Numbered from the stretch's first letter, positions 1-11,371 are shown. The stretch: DNA of 64,000 nt from Pseudomonas sessilinigenes (GCF_003850565.1 NZ_CP027706.1:2170001-2234000), one strand, 5' to 3'. Notes: generated from the letters alone by a model not told the origin. Made by a program: numbers and translations.

Positions 1-86
1 TGGTGGCTGATGGCTTGGTGGGCGATGTGCAGGCAGAGGGCGCGACGCCCAGCCATGCGAGGAGCAGCGTAGAGGCGACTCACTGA
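1..86 (+). CDS. C-terminal tail of an unidentified protein (partial, low confidence)
   Basis: Frame 3 stays open from the window edge to a TGA at 84-86 and gives a 27-residue tail ending SSVEATH. Third codon positions are mostly G or C, as in neighbouring genes. A rho-independent-type hairpin with a T run on the plus strand follows at 108-133, which suits a plus-strand gene ending here. Frame 1 is also open, to 72, but yields a Trp- and Arg-rich peptide that looks less natural. The product cannot be identified from this stub. Confidence 0.3.
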   Translation, partial: VADGLVGDVQAEGATPSHARSSVEATH

Positions 87-107
87 CGTGAGTGGCTGTC
101 GTAAGCA

Positions 108-134
108 ACCGGCGCCTTGGGGCGCCGGTTTTGC
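108..134 (+). terminator. Rho-independent terminator
   Basis: A perfect 9-bp G+C-rich stem (ACCGGCGCC / GGCGCCGGT) with a TTGG loop is followed by TTTT on the plus strand. It lies between the upstream plus-strand stub and the convergent minus-strand gene that starts at 725, and may serve both. Confidence 0.7.
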
Positions 135-146
135 ATCAGGGCCTGG

Positions 147-725
147 TTATTCCAGGTTTTCCAGCGGGGCCAGTGCCTGGATGACCTCGGCGTCGTTTTT
201 GTACTGCTCGCGCAAGCTGGCGAGTTGGCGATCCAGGCCGATGCAGGTCTTGGTGGCTTTTTCCAGCTCCGCGCGGCGCTCGGCGTCGTAGGGCTCCTCT
301 CCGGCGAAGTGCAAGCATTCTTCATGGCGCTGCAGAAAGGTCGTGACCTCGGCTGGCAGCTGAGCGCGCCCATAGTGACCGGCGAATTGCAGGCGCTGCT
401 CCTCGACCCAGCCGGTGTAGTCTTCACCACCCTTGGCGATGTACATGACCTGGGCCCAGCCGTTGTCAGTGGAGGCGTACACCGTCAGGCCATCGCCAGG
501 GATCACGAAGAGTTTCTTGTCCACGCAGGCGGGGTTCGGAGCGCTGTGAAAGTGCAGGCGGCCCGTGCCGGTAACCTTGGCCTCCAGGGGAGGGCGGTAG
601 TCGCCAGCTTCCTGGGAGGCGCTTTCGCCCAGGGCGGCGCAATCTATCGCTGGGTTGGCCAGGGCGGGTAGCGGCAATAGCAAGAGCATGCCGCACAGGG
701 GCAAGAGGCGCAGGGGTCGGTCCAT
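147..725 (-). CDS. Exported hypothetical protein, SH3-like
   Basis: A 192-residue protein of unknown function. The start at 725 puts a typical Sec signal peptide first: MDRPLRLLPLCG, then a Leu-rich core ending PALANP, so the mature protein should be periplasmic. An in-frame Met 16 codons upstream (773) would add a basic stretch before the signal and is less likely. The middle of the mature part (LHFHSAPNPAC...LTVYASTDNGWAQVMY...GWVEEQRL) resembles a bacterial SH3 fold by pattern. The C-terminal 60 residues are charged and probably helical. It is a single gene facing a terminator at its 3' end. Confidence 0.7.
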   Translation of the reverse strand: MDRPLRLLPLCGMLLLLPLPALANPAIDCAALGESASQEAGDYRPPLEAKVTGTGRLHFHSAPNPACVDKKLFVIPGDGLTVYASTDNGWAQVMYIAKGGEDYTGWVEEQRLQFAGHYGRAQLPAEVTTFLQRHEECLHFAGEEPYDAERRAELEKATKTCIGLDRQLASLREQYKNDAEVIQALAPLENLE

Positions 726-821
726 CGCAAGGTGTCCATGAAGGCGGGTTGAAGGGCGCGATGGTAATGACAAAGACGCGGCCTGTGAATGATCGGCGGC
801 CGCGTCTTGCGCTTCGGCGCG

Positions 822-1976
822 TTACTGTGCGGCTTTGAACTGTCCCTGGCGCACCAGGGACAGGGCGAATACCACCACGATGGCGGCGGCGGCCGACAGG
901 GTCAGTGGCAGGCCATAGCTACCACTGCTCATGGCTGCGCCACTGAGCAGTGGTCCCAGCAGGCTGCCAATGCCCCAGAGCAGGCCGGCACTGGCGTTGG
1001 CGGTGACCAGGTCCGGGCCGCTGAAGGATTCCCCGATCAGCACGATCGCCAGGGTATAGATGCCGCCGGCCACCGCACCCAGGATCACCAGGCTCGGCCA
1101 TAGCAGGCCTGGGGTTTGCATCAGCATCGGCAGGCCAAGACCGATCAGCAGCGAGATGATGCCGCAGCCCAGGTAGATGCCCGGACGTCCGAGCTTGTCC
1201 GAGAGCCAGCCCAGGGGAAACTGGAATGCCGTGTCGCCCAATAGAATGATGGTCACCATCAGTGCTGCAAGCTTGATGCTGTAGCCGTGGCCGGCGGCGT
1301 AGACCGGAAACAGCGACAGCACCATGCTGTCGAAGAAGGCGAAGAACAGGATGCCCACGCATAGCGCCGGGGCAATCCGAATGAAGCCCAGCACGGAGAA
1401 TGTCCGGCTCTCGGCATGGGGGCTCGGCGCATCCTCCTGGGGCAGGATCAGCCAGACCACGGCAATCGCTACGGCGTAGCCGATGCTGACGATGGCCAGC
1501 ACGGCCGGTCCCTCGGTGCCCAGTAGGGAGACCAGGCCCGGGCCCAGCAACTGAAAGAAGGTGAAGCAGGTGGTATAGACCGCGACCAGTCGCCCGCGGG
1601 TGGCATCTTCGGCCATTTCATTGACCCAGGTTTCGCCGAGAATGATGATCAGCCCGGCGCCCAGGCCCATGCTGATGCGGGCCAGGCCCAGGCTATAGAG
1701 GCCGGTACCAGGCACCTCCAGGGCTGCGACGCTCAGGGCGCAGAGGCTGAAGCACAGCAGATAGATCTGGCGACGGGTGAAGCGTTGGCACAGCGTATTG
1801 ACCAGGAACGCCGACAGCATCATGCCGGCTGCCGGCAGGGCTGACATGAGGCCTATCTGGTTGTTGGACGCACCGGCCTGGTAAAGGCGCAGGGCGAGGA
1901 TCGGCACCGTGGAGCCAATGCTCAGGCCAACGATGGAGATGCCCAGGATCAGGGCGGCTAACAAAGCTTTGTTCAT
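822..1976 (-). CDS. MFS transporter (YcaD-like)
   Basis: A 384-residue inner-membrane protein with about twelve hydrophobic segments, the normal size for a short major facilitator. The first helix starts directly at the N-terminus (MNKALLAALILGISIVGLSIG), followed by the loop CQRFTRRQIYLL between helices 2 and 3, where MFS proteins carry a basic motif. The repeat of that motif in the second half is GWLSDKLGRPGIYLG, the classic G-x-L-[AS]-D-x-x-G-[RK] signature. The substrate cannot be told; YcaD and related short MFS proteins are uncharacterised or drug-associated. No regulator is adjacent and it appears monocistronic. Confidence 0.85.
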   Translation of the reverse strand: MNKALLAALILGISIVGLSIGSTVPILALRLYQAGASNNQIGLMSALPAAGMMLSAFLVNTLCQRFTRRQIYLLCFSLCALSVAALEVPGTGLYSLGLARISMGLGAGLIIILGETWVNEMAEDATRGRLVAVYTTCFTFFQLLGPGLVSLLGTEGPAVLAIVSIGYAVAIAVVWLILPQEDAPSPHAESRTFSVLGFIRIAPALCVGILFFAFFDSMVLSLFPVYAAGHGYSIKLAALMVTIILLGDTAFQFPLGWLSDKLGRPGIYLGCGIISLLIGLGLPMLMQTPGLLWPSLVILGAVAGGIYTLAIVLIGESFSGPDLVTANASAGLLWGIGSLLGPLLSGAAMSSGSYGLPLTLSAAAAIVVVFALSLVRQGQFKAAQ

Positions 1977-2566
1977 GGCTCAGGACCTGCACCTGAAGAT
2001 TCAGGCGCCAAAAATAAGAGAGACCGGCTGCGTCATGGCGCGGGCCGGCGTGCAGGCAATTGCTGGGTGGTTAGCTCGATCGCTGGCGGTGGCTACCGGC
2101 CGGCAGATTCAGGGTCGGCTGGCGGCCGGGACGCTGGTTGTCCTGACCCTGCGCTAGCGCGCGCGAGCCGGTTTGCAGCTAGGAGTCGCAGCCAGTCGCG
2201 ATCAGCGGCTGTGCTGGGGAGGGGAAAACGTGAAGGCGAACAGCACGCTGCGGCGTCGACGATTGATCGCGCAGTCATGCTGGGCAACGACCACTTTGGC
2301 CGAAGAGGATATCGAGGGAGAGCTGCACGGTGACTGTGCTGACAGGAACATCATCGTCTTACTGACCGGAAAAAGAGGCGCACAGCCTACGCCAGGCTTT
2401 TGCGGCAAAGCAACCCGTCGAACGCAGGCGTGGGTTTTGGGCAAGAGCCCGTATCCGCACACCCAGCTTGGTGCACGGATTGGACAACAGATAAGGAGAT
2501 AGCTTGAGCTGGTTTGCTAAAAAGAGCAGGGCGCCCTTTATGGTGTTTAGCAAACAGTCTGGAAGA
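1977..2566. other. Intergenic stretch with no supportable gene
   Basis: About 590 bp between the MFS gene and tRNA-Asn. Several short frames are open on both strands, but none has a ribosome-binding site, a recognisable product or codon bias. The only structure I see is a long inverted repeat at 2512-2555 next to the tRNA, listed separately. The rest could hold a promoter or a small RNA, but nothing in it is convincing. Confidence 0.5.
2512..2555. repeat. 10-bp perfect inverted repeat downstream of tRNA-Asn
   Basis: GTTTGCTAAA at 2512-2521 is matched by TTTAGCAAAC at 2546-2555. The enclosed 24 bases include the palindrome AGGGCGCCCT and, on the minus strand, a TTTTT run after it. It begins 11 bases beyond the CCA end of tRNA-Asn, so it may be the terminator or processing structure of that minus-strand transcript. 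Confidence 0.55.
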
Positions 2567-2642
<76 letters not shown>

Positions 2643-2651
2643 ATGCGCCGT

Positions 2652-2679
2652 ATCTTACTGATTCAAAAAGGGAAGTCAA
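2652..2679 (-). promoter_or_regulatory. Sigma-70 promoter of tRNA-Asn
   Basis: Read on the minus strand, TTGACT (2674-2679) and TAAGAT (2652-2657) are separated by 16 bases. The -10 lies 9 bases before the mature tRNA, with a G+C-rich discriminator (ACGGCGCA) typical of stringently controlled stable-RNA promoters. Confidence 0.7.
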
Positions 2680-2728
2680 GGGCGGCGGGTGAAAAGAATA
2701 ATTTTTTACGCGGCGCGCCTTATGTGCC

Positions 2729-2926
2729 TCAGCCGCCGAAGGTGAGGCTGCCCAGCATCAGTTTGGTCATCAGCGATGTGGCTGCCAGTTGCACCAGCCA
2801 TAGCGCCAGGCCACCGAGGAACACCCCCAGGGCTATCTGCAGGACCAGGTTCTTCTGCCGTTTTTGTGAATGGGACGGATAGCGTTCCGGTTCGTCGCGC
2901 TCGGCTCGCAGGTCATCATCTTTCAT
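2729..2926 (-). CDS. Small single-span membrane protein, hypothetical
   Basis: A 65-residue protein with a charged N-terminus (MKDDDLRAERDEPER), a basic stretch SQKRQKN, then one long hydrophobic segment from about residue 27 to 60. The topology suggests a cytoplasmic head and a membrane anchor. The start at 2926 follows a weak purine stretch; longer open sequence upstream overlaps the tyrB terminator and is not coding. It lies between tyrB and tRNA-Asn, both on the same strand. The function is unknown and I do not recognise the family. Confidence 0.6.
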   Translation of the reverse strand: MKDDDLRAERDEPERYPSHSQKRQKNLVLQIALGVFLGGLALWLVQLAATSLMTKLMLGSLTFGG

Positions 2927-3006
2927 TGGGATTCTCGCTAGGCGGGTATGGCTAGAGTCTAGAGCGTGCGGCGTTTTTCCGAACACATAGTTCGCATGCG
3001 CCCATG

Positions 3007-3040
3007 AAAAAGGGGAAGCACGATGGCTTCCCCTTTTTTG
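3007..3040. terminator. Terminator of tyrB
   Basis: AAAAAGGGGAAGC and GCTTCCCCTTTTTT form an 11-12 bp stem around a short loop, with A and T runs on both sides, so it can work in both directions. It lies 15 bp past the tyrB stop codon. Confidence 0.85.
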
Positions 3041-3054
3041 CTTGTCCAGGATGA

Positions 3055-4251
3055 TCAGATCACCTGGAGGATGGCCTTGGTCACGACATCGATGTTGCTT
3101 TGGTTCAGCGCTGCGACGCAGATGCGGCCGGTATCCAGGGCGTAGATACCGAACTCGCTGCGCAGGCGACCCACTTGTTCGGCGGTCAGGCCGGAGTAGG
3201 AGAACATGCCACGCTGGCGGCCAACGAAGCTGAAGTCGCGATGTGGTGCGCCCTTGGCCAGCAGGTCGACCATCTGGGTGCGCATGCCGCGAATCCGCAG
3301 GCGCATTTCTGCCAGTTCCTGCTCCCATTGGGCGCGCAGTTCCGGGTTGTTGAGCACCGCGGCGACGATGGTGGCGCCATGGGTCGGTGGGTTGGAGTAG
3401 TTGGTGCGGATCACGCGCTTGACCTGGGACAGCACGCGGGCGCTTTCTTCCTTCGAGCTGCTGATGATGGACAGTGCGCCGACACGCTCGCCGTACAGCG
3501 AGAACGATTTGGAGAAGGAGCTGGACACGAAGAAGGTCAGGCCCGACTCGGCGAACAGGCGCACGGCGGCGGCGTCTTCATCGATACCGTCACCGAAGCC
3601 CTGGTAGGCCATGTCCAGGAACGGCACGAGGTTCTTGGCCTTGACCACTTCCAGGACGTTCTTCCAGTCCGCAGGGCTCAGGTCGACGCCGGTCGGGTTG
3701 TGGCAGCAGGCGTGCAGGATCACGATCGACTGCTCTGGCAGGGCGTTGAGATCCTCCAGCAGGCCGGCGCGGTTCACGTCATGGGTGGCGGCATCGTAGT
3801 AGCGGTAGTTGCGTACCGGGAAGCCGGCGGTCTCGAACAGCGCGCGATGGTTCTCCCAGCTCGGGTCGCTGATGGCGACTACGGCGTTGGGCAGCAGTTG
3901 CTTGAGGAAGTCGGCACCGATCTTCAGGGCGCCAGTGCCGCCGACGGCCTGGGTGGTGACCACACGGCCGGCCGCCAGGAGGGGCGAGTCGGCACCGAAC
4001 AGCAGCTTCTGTACCGCCTGGTCGTAGGCGGCGATGCCGTCGATCGGCAGGTAGCCACGGGAAGCGTGCTGGGCCGCGCGGATCGTCTCGGCTTCGACAA
4101 CGGCGCGCAGGAGTGGAATGCGTCCCTCCTCATTGCAGTACACGCCCACCCCAAGGTTGACCTTGTCGGTACGGGTGTCGGCGTTGAATGCTTCGTTGAG
4201 GCCCAGGATTGGATCGCGTGGTGCCATTTCGACAGCGGAGAACAGGCTCAT
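3055..4251 (-). CDS. tyrB: Aromatic amino acid aminotransferase
   Basis: A 398-residue class I PLP-dependent aminotransferase of the TyrB/AspC subgroup, cytosolic. It moves amino groups between aromatic amino acids or aspartate and 2-oxoglutarate. The family opening (SLFSAVEMAPRDPILGLNEAF) starts at the ATG at 4251, which I chose over a further-upstream ATG that would add 45 atypical residues. Visible motifs are the substrate-binding stretch HACCHNPTGVD, the PLP lysine in SSSFSKSFSLYGERVG and the arginine-bearing GMFSYSGLT near the C-terminus. The gene is divergent from uvrB, an arrangement I recall from P. aeruginosa. Confidence 0.93.
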   Translation of the reverse strand: MSLFSAVEMAPRDPILGLNEAFNADTRTDKVNLGVGVYCNEEGRIPLLRAVVEAETIRAAQHASRGYLPIDGIAAYDQAVQKLLFGADSPLLAAGRVVTTQAVGGTGALKIGADFLKQLLPNAVVAISDPSWENHRALFETAGFPVRNYRYYDAATHDVNRAGLLEDLNALPEQSIVILHACCHNPTGVDLSPADWKNVLEVVKAKNLVPFLDMAYQGFGDGIDEDAAAVRLFAESGLTFFVSSSFSKSFSLYGERVGALSIISSSKEESARVLSQVKRVIRTNYSNPPTHGATIVAAVLNNPELRAQWEQELAEMRLRIRGMRTQMVDLLAKGAPHRDFSFVGRQRGMFSYSGLTAEQVGRLRSEFGIYALDTGRICVAALNQSNIDVVTKAILQVI

Positions 4252-4587
4252 TTTACGGCGGCTCTGAATGGAGTGTGGAGGGACGTGTCGCGCTCCAGCC
4301 GAATGCACTAGAGCGGTGCACAAACGGGGAGCTAGTATAGAGGCCATCATCGCGGCGGGCGACAGGCTATTCGCCTTTTGCGACAAGTTTTTCGGGTTAT
4401 TTTCTGACCGTTAGTCTTATTGCAACATTCGGCGTGTTAGCGGGTGTAGGACCTTTACCTTGAAAGCTGTGGGATTTGACTCCACATTCTGAATATTCCC
4501 GTTTTCTTTCCCCGGCGACCTGGGTCGTACGTGGTCTTTCCCATTGCTGTCCGGTCGTGCCGCGCAGGATGATTCCAGAGGTAGGTT

Positions 4588-6603
<2,016 letters not shown>

Positions 6604-6613
6604 TGGCCGCGTC

Positions 6614-6640
6614 CAGCCTGCTGCGCTTGTTGCAGGCTGT
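6614..6640. terminator. Possible bidirectional terminator between convergent genes
   Basis: CAGCCTGC at 6614-6621 pairs with GCAGGCTG at 6632-6639 around a 10-base loop. It lies between the convergent uvrB and EmrB-type genes, only 39 bp apart. The T run after it is poor, so termination is inferred mainly from position. Confidence 0.45.
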
Positions 6641-6642
6641 AT

Positions 6643-8193
6643 TCAGTGAGCTTCACCGGCCTTGGCTCCCTGGGGCAGGGCCTTGGTCAGGAGGATGGCC
6701 AGCATGCTGATGCCCAGGGCGATGCCGACAAAATGGAATGCATCGTTGTAAGCCATGATCAGCGCTTGTTGATGGGTGATTTCGCTCAGCTTGCCCAGGG
6801 CCGCGGTATCGTTGCCGAGCTTCTCCGTGAGGTTGGCCAGGCGTTCCGCGACTTGTGGGTTGCCTGGCACAACGGCTTCGCGCAGATAGTCGAAGTAAGT
6901 CTTGGTCCTGGCATCCAGCAGGGTTGCCAGCAAGGCGATGCCGATCGCACCGCCCAGGTTGCGCAGTATGTTGAACAGGCTGGAGGCCGAGCCGGCATCC
7001 TGTGGCTGTATGTAGACCGTGGCGATCAGCGAGATGGTCACCATGATCAATGGCTGGCCCAGGGCGCGGATGATCTGGATCTGGTTGAACTGCGGGCCAG
7101 CGAAATCCGGGTTGAGTACGCCTGATGAGAAGCTTGCCAGGCCGAACAGGCCAAAACCCAGGGCGCACAGCCATTTGGGCGAGACATAGCGCATCAGCTT
7201 GGGAACCAGCGGGATCAGGAACAGCTGCGGAACGCCCATCCACATGATCACCTCGCCGATCTGCAGGGCGTTGTAGTTCTGGATCTGCGCCAGGTACAGC
7301 GGCAGCAGGTAGATCGAGCCGTAAAGGCCGACCCCCATGCCCAGGCTGGAGATGCTCGACAGGCCGAAGTTGCGATTGCCCAGAATTCCCAGGTTGATCA
7401 GTGGATTGGGCTTGGACAGTTGGACAATGACGAACGCGCTCAGGCTGATCAAGGCGATGCTGCCCAGGGTGACGATCAGGCTCGATTCCAGCCAGTCCTT
7501 GCGATGGCCTTCCTCGAGGAACACCTGCAGGCATCCCAGTCCCAGCCCCAGGGTGAGGATGCCGGTGTAGTCGGTGCTCTTGAGCAGCTCCCAATGGGCA
7601 GGTTTCTTCTCCAGGCCGTACAGCAGGCCGGCAATCATCAGCAGCCCCGGGGGGACGTTGATATAGAAGATGTATTCCCAGCCCCAGTTCTCTGTCAGCC
7701 AGCCACCGAGGGTCGGGCCAATGGAGGGGGCGAAGGTGGCGGTCATGGCGAACATGGCCATGCCCTTGGCCCGGTGGTGCTCGGGGAGCTTGATCAGGGT
7801 CAGGGTGAATGCCAGGGGAATCAGTGCGCCGCCGGTGAAGCCCTGCAGGGCGCGGAACACGATCATGCTTTCCAGGCTCCAGGCCATGGAGCAGAGCAGG
7901 GAGGCGATAAGGAATCCCACCGACACCCAGACCGCCAGCCGGCGTGCCGAGAGCAACTGCACCAGCCAGGCGGTGAGAGGAATCATGATGATTTCCGCCA
8001 CCAGGTAGGAGGTGGAGATCCATGAGCCTTCCTCCAGGGTCGCGGAGAGGGCGCCCTGGATGTCCTTGAGCGAAGAGTTGGTGATCTGGATGTCCAGGAC
8101 CGCCATGAAGGCACCGAGCATGGCGCTCATGACCGCGATCCAGTCGCGCCGGCTGGGCTCTCCGACCGGGCGCAGTAAAGCGTCACCGGCCAT
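6643..8193 (-). CDS. EmrB-type MFS multidrug transporter (DHA2, 14 TM)
   Basis: A 516-residue drug:proton antiporter of the DHA2 family, inner membrane. After a short cytoplasmic lead, the first helix carries AVLDIQITNSSL, the family motif D1 (LDxTIVNxAL-like), followed by LKDIQGALSATLEEGSWISTSY. FRALQGFTGGALIPL and APSIGPTLGGWLTENWGWEYIFYINVP are the hallmark motifs B and C. Length and about 14 hydrophobic segments fit EmrB. Its start overlaps the 3' end of the HlyD-type gene by 11 bp, so the two form an operon. No outer-membrane factor is encoded nearby; a TolC homologue elsewhere would be needed. Confidence 0.92.
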   Translation of the reverse strand: MAGDALLRPVGEPSRRDWIAVMSAMLGAFMAVLDIQITNSSLKDIQGALSATLEEGSWISTSYLVAEIIMIPLTAWLVQLLSARRLAVWVSVGFLIASLLCSMAWSLESMIVFRALQGFTGGALIPLAFTLTLIKLPEHHRAKGMAMFAMTATFAPSIGPTLGGWLTENWGWEYIFYINVPPGLLMIAGLLYGLEKKPAHWELLKSTDYTGILTLGLGLGCLQVFLEEGHRKDWLESSLIVTLGSIALISLSAFVIVQLSKPNPLINLGILGNRNFGLSSISSLGMGVGLYGSIYLLPLYLAQIQNYNALQIGEVIMWMGVPQLFLIPLVPKLMRYVSPKWLCALGFGLFGLASFSSGVLNPDFAGPQFNQIQIIRALGQPLIMVTISLIATVYIQPQDAGSASSLFNILRNLGGAIGIALLATLLDARTKTYFDYLREAVVPGNPQVAERLANLTEKLGNDTAALGKLSEITHQQALIMAYNDAFHFVGIALGISMLAILLTKALPQGAKAGEAH

Positions 8194-9229
8194 CGGCTGG
8201 GTCTTTGATGTTCACTTTGACGGTCACGGACATGCCCGGGCGGATCTTGCCTTGCAGCGGGTTGTCGCTGGCGAAGGTCAATTTCACCGGGATGCGTTGT
8301 ACCACCTTGGTGAAGTTGCCGGTGGCGTTGTCCGGTGGCAGCAGGCTGAACTGCGCGCCCGAAGCGGCGAACAAACTCTCGACCCGGGCTTGGATCGGGG
8401 TGTCGCCATAGGCATCGAAGGTCAGCTCGGCTGGCTGTCCCGGGCGCATGTGGCCGATCTGGGTTTCCTTGAAGTTGGCCTGGACCCAGATGTCCTGGTC
8501 CGGAACGATCGACAGCAGGTAGGCGCCGGCCTGAACCACTTGGCCATTGCGGGCGGCGCGCTGGCCGATGATGCCGCTGATGGGGGCATGGATCTCGCTG
8601 CGGCTCAGGTTCAACTGCGCTTGGGCCAGGTCGGCCCGGGCGTTGGCGATCAGGGCGTCCAAGCGCTTGATATCGGCACTCAGGGCGCTGACTTGCTGGC
8701 GTTGGCCCTGCAGGTCGGCCTGGGCCCTGGCGACCTGGGAGCGGGCAATATGGTTGTCGGCGGAGAGCGTGGTGACCCGCTCTTCAGATACGTAGCCAGG
8801 CTTGCGCAGGGTCTGGGCCCGGGACAGGTCGATTTGCGAACGGCCCAGGGTGGCCTGGCTCGATGCAACCTGGGCCTCGCTGGCGGCGATAAGGCTGCCT
8901 TGTTGGGTCAGCTTGCTCTGGGCCTGCAGGCGTTCGGCCTCGCGGGTAGCCAGGGCGGCCAGGGCACGATCAACGGCCAGTTGGAAGTCGGCGCGCTCCA
9001 GGCGTGCCAGCAGTTGACCCTGTTCCACATGCTGGTTGTCTTGCACCAGTACTTCATCGATGCGTGCACTGAGCTGGCTGGAGACCCGGGTTATTTCGCC
9101 TTGGACATAAGCATTGTCGGTCACTTCGTAAAAACGTCCGTGGAACCACCAATGACCGAGGAAACCCAGGGCTACCAGCAGGATCACGAACAGGAAGATG
9201 AACAGGCGACGCTTGAGTTGGGCAGGCAT
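8183..9229 (-). CDS. EmrA-type membrane fusion protein
   Basis: A 348-residue periplasmic adaptor of the HlyD/EmrA family linking the EmrB-type pump to an outer-membrane channel. The N-terminus is basic (MPAQLKRRL) and followed by one transmembrane anchor. The biotinyl-lipoyl half-motifs appear as VTDNAYVQGEITRVSSQLS...VLVQDNQHVEQGQLLARLE and, after a long coiled-coil hairpin of Gln/Ala-rich repeats, RSEIHAPISGIIG. The beta-barrel domain follows (IWVQANFKETQIGHMRPGQ). It is first in the operon and overlaps the pump gene. The 228-bp gap to gltX must hold both divergent promoters. Confidence 0.92.
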   Translation of the reverse strand: MPAQLKRRLFIFLFVILLVALGFLGHWWFHGRFYEVTDNAYVQGEITRVSSQLSARIDEVLVQDNQHVEQGQLLARLERADFQLAVDRALAALATREAERLQAQSKLTQQGSLIAASEAQVASSQATLGRSQIDLSRAQTLRKPGYVSEERVTTLSADNHIARSQVARAQADLQGQRQQVSALSADIKRLDALIANARADLAQAQLNLSRSEIHAPISGIIGQRAARNGQVVQAGAYLLSIVPDQDIWVQANFKETQIGHMRPGQPAELTFDAYGDTPIQARVESLFAASGAQFSLLPPDNATGNFTKVVQRIPVKLTFASDNPLQGKIRPGMSVTVKVNIKDPADGR

Positions 9230-9457
9230 GGGCGGGACGCAATCAAATGTAAGTAAATTTTTCTAAGAATGAATCTGGCATATAGCCGGCAGGTGGTAAA
9301 TGCCGCTTGCAGATTATTGGCGGTTTCTGGCGGTCGCAGTGGCCTGTAGTCGCAACCTTGGCTTAAATGCCCTCCTTACTGGAGCCCGGCTGGTGTCGCC
9401 TGTTACCATTCGCCCCCTGTTTGTTCCTCGCTTTTTCTATTCTTTTCGAGACATGCC

Positions 9458-10939
9458 ATGACCACCGTCCGTACGCGCATCGCGCCATCGCCTACCGGGG
9501 ATCCCCACGTAGGTACTGCTTATATCGCTTTGTTCAACTACTGCTTCGCCAAGCAGCATGGCGGTGAGTTCATCCTGCGTATCGAAGACACCGACCAGTT
9601 GCGCTCGACCCGCGAGTCCGAGCAGCAGATCTTCGATGCCTTGCGCTGGCTGGGTATCAACTGGAGCGAAGGCCCGGATGTTGGCGGCCCTCACGGCCCG
9701 TATCGCCAGAGCGAGCGCGGTGAGATCTATCAGAAGTACGCCCAGCAACTGGTGGACCTGGGTCACGCCTTCCCGTGCTTCTGCACCGCTGAAGAGCTGG
9801 ACCAGATGCGCGCCGAGCAAATGGCGCGCGGCGAGACCCCGCGCTATGACGGCCGTGCCTTGTTGCTGTCCAAGGAAGAAGTGGCCCGGCGCCTGGCTGC
9901 CGGCGAACCCCACGTGATCCGCATGAAGGTGCCCACCGAAGGCGTCTGCGTGGTGCCCGACATGCTGCGTGGCGATGTCGAGATCCCGTGGGATCGCATG
10001 GACATGCAGGTGCTGATGAAGACCGATGGCTTGCCGACCTACTTCCTGGCCAACGTGGTGGATGACCACCTGATGGGCATCACCCACGTGCTGCGTGGTG
10101 AGGAATGGCTGCCGTCGGCACCGAAGCTGATCCTGCTGTACGAGTATTTTGGTTGGGAGCAGCCGCAGTTGTGCTACATGCCACTGCTGCGCAACCCGGA
10201 CAAGAGCAAACTGTCCAAGCGCAAGAACCCGACTTCGGTGACGTTCTACGAGCGCATGGGCTTCATGCCCGAGGCGATGCTCAACTACCTGGGGCGCATG
10301 GGCTGGTCGATGCCGGACGAGCGCGAGAAGTTCTCGCTGCAGGAAATGGTCGATAACTTCGACTTGTCGCGGGTGTCCCTGGGCGGCCCGATCTTCGATA
10401 TCGAGAAATTGTCCTGGCTCAACGGCCAGTGGCTGCGTGACTTGCCGGTGCAGGAGTTCGCCGCGCGGGTGCAGAAGTGGGCGTTCAACAGCGACTACAT
10501 GATGAAGATCGCTCCCCATGTGCAGGGGCGGGTAGAAACCTTCAGCCAGATCGCGCCGTTGGGTGGCTTCTTTTTTGCCGGTGGGGTCGCGCCGGATGCC
10601 AAGCTGTTCGAGTCCAAGAAACTGTCCGGTGACCAGGTGCGTCAACTGATGCAACTGATCCTGTGGAAGCTCGAAAGCCTGCGCCAGTGGGAGAAGGACA
10701 CGATCACCGCGACCATTCAGGCTGTGGTGGAGTCCCTGGAGTTGAAGCTGCGCGATGCCATGCCACTGATGTTCGCCGCCATCACGGGTCAGGCCAGTTC
10801 GGTGTCGGTGCTCGATGCCATGGAAATCCTCGGTCCGGACCTGACTCGTTACCGTTTGCGCCAGGCCATCGACCTGCTGGGCGGTGTGTCGAAGAAAGAA
10901 AACAAGGAATGGGAGAAGCTGCTGGGCGCCATCGCCTGA
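9458..10939 (+). CDS. gltX: Glutamyl-tRNA synthetase
   Basis: A 493-residue class I aminoacyl-tRNA synthetase, cytosolic, charging tRNA-Glu. The HIGH motif appears as [16 protein letters not shown] (residues 9-24) and KMSKS as DKSKLSKRK near residue 250. The alpha-helix-cage anticodon domain fills the C-terminal third. Its substrate genes, two copies of tRNA-Glu(TTC), lie just downstream at 11372 and 11654, but a terminator separates them from gltX. Full length; the ATG follows the upstream sequence without a strong Shine-Dalgarno. Confidence 0.98.
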   Translation: MTTVRTRIAPSPTGDPHVGTAYIALFNYCFAKQHGGEFILRIEDTDQLRSTRESEQQIFDALRWLGINWSEGPDVGGPHGPYRQSERGEIYQKYAQQLVDLGHAFPCFCTAEELDQMRAEQMARGETPRYDGRALLLSKEEVARRLAAGEPHVIRMKVPTEGVCVVPDMLRGDVEIPWDRMDMQVLMKTDGLPTYFLANVVDDHLMGITHVLRGEEWLPSAPKLILLYEYFGWEQPQLCYMPLLRNPDKSKLSKRKNPTSVTFYERMGFMPEAMLNYLGRMGWSMPDEREKFSLQEMVDNFDLSRVSLGGPIFDIEKLSWLNGQWLRDLPVQEFAARVQKWAFNSDYMMKIAPHVQGRVETFSQIAPLGGFFFAGGVAPDAKLFESKKLSGDQVRQLMQLILWKLESLRQWEKDTITATIQAVVESLELKLRDAMPLMFAAITGQASSVSVLDAMEILGPDLTRYRLRQAIDLLGGVSKKENKEWEKLLGAIA

Positions 10940-11076
10940 GCTTCTGCTTGAGGTGACGACCGGTGGGAGTGGCGATCTTTTCGGCTACGCTTGAGTCTTG
11001 AGTGGTGGGTCGATCGGTCGCCTTGGCCTGGGTTCTTTCCGGCCTGCATCGGCTCTTTTGTCGGAGCCGATTCGGG

Positions 11077-11105
11077 CCGGGAAGGGCGCAAAAGCCCGGT
11101 TTTTC
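11077..11105 (+). terminator. Terminator of gltX
   Basis: CCGGG (11077-11081) and CCCGG (11095-11099) enclose a nested GGGC-gcaaaa-GCCC stem, followed by TTTTT. A further hairpin, ATCGGCTC/GAGCCGAT, lies just upstream at 11048-11071. Confidence 0.75.
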
Positions 11106-11166
11106 TGGGCAGGGCGGTAAGTGATTGTTATCCCGGCAAATTTTTTGTCAAAAAGCTGAAAAAAAA

Positions 11167-11195
11167 TTGACAGCCTTGAGAACGCCCCTTAAGAT
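11167..11195 (+). promoter_or_regulatory. Strong sigma-70 promoter of the tRNA-Ala/Glu array
   Basis: TTGACA (11167-11172) and TAAGAT (11190-11195) are spaced by exactly 17 bases. An A-rich stretch lies upstream (possible UP element) and a C+G-rich discriminator (TCGCCCCGTCC) follows, as in stringently regulated stable-RNA promoters. Confidence 0.85.
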
Positions 11196-11216
11196 TCGCC
11201 CCGTCCTCACCGACGA

Positions 11217-11292
<76 letters not shown>

Positions 11293-11301
11293 AATTTACA
11301 G

Positions 11302-11352
11302 TTCAAGGTTTGGCCACACCGACCTTGAATCGACCGGTACTCAGCACTGGTC
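11302..11352 (+). other. Structured spacer between tRNA-Ala and tRNA-Glu, copy 1
   Basis: Two hairpins: TTCAAGGT/ACCTTGAA (11302-11309 with 11322-11329) and GACCGGT/ACTGGTC (11332-11338 with 11346-11352) with loop ACTCAGC. The equivalent spacer in copy 2 changes bases on both sides of the second stem yet keeps pairing, which suggests the fold is selected. Confidence 0.65.
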
Positions 11353-11371
11353 AGTTGTTAGAAGGGTTTGC

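Noticed and set aside
4440..4587. LexA box before uvrB
   Set aside because: No CTG-N10-CAG palindrome is present in the leader.
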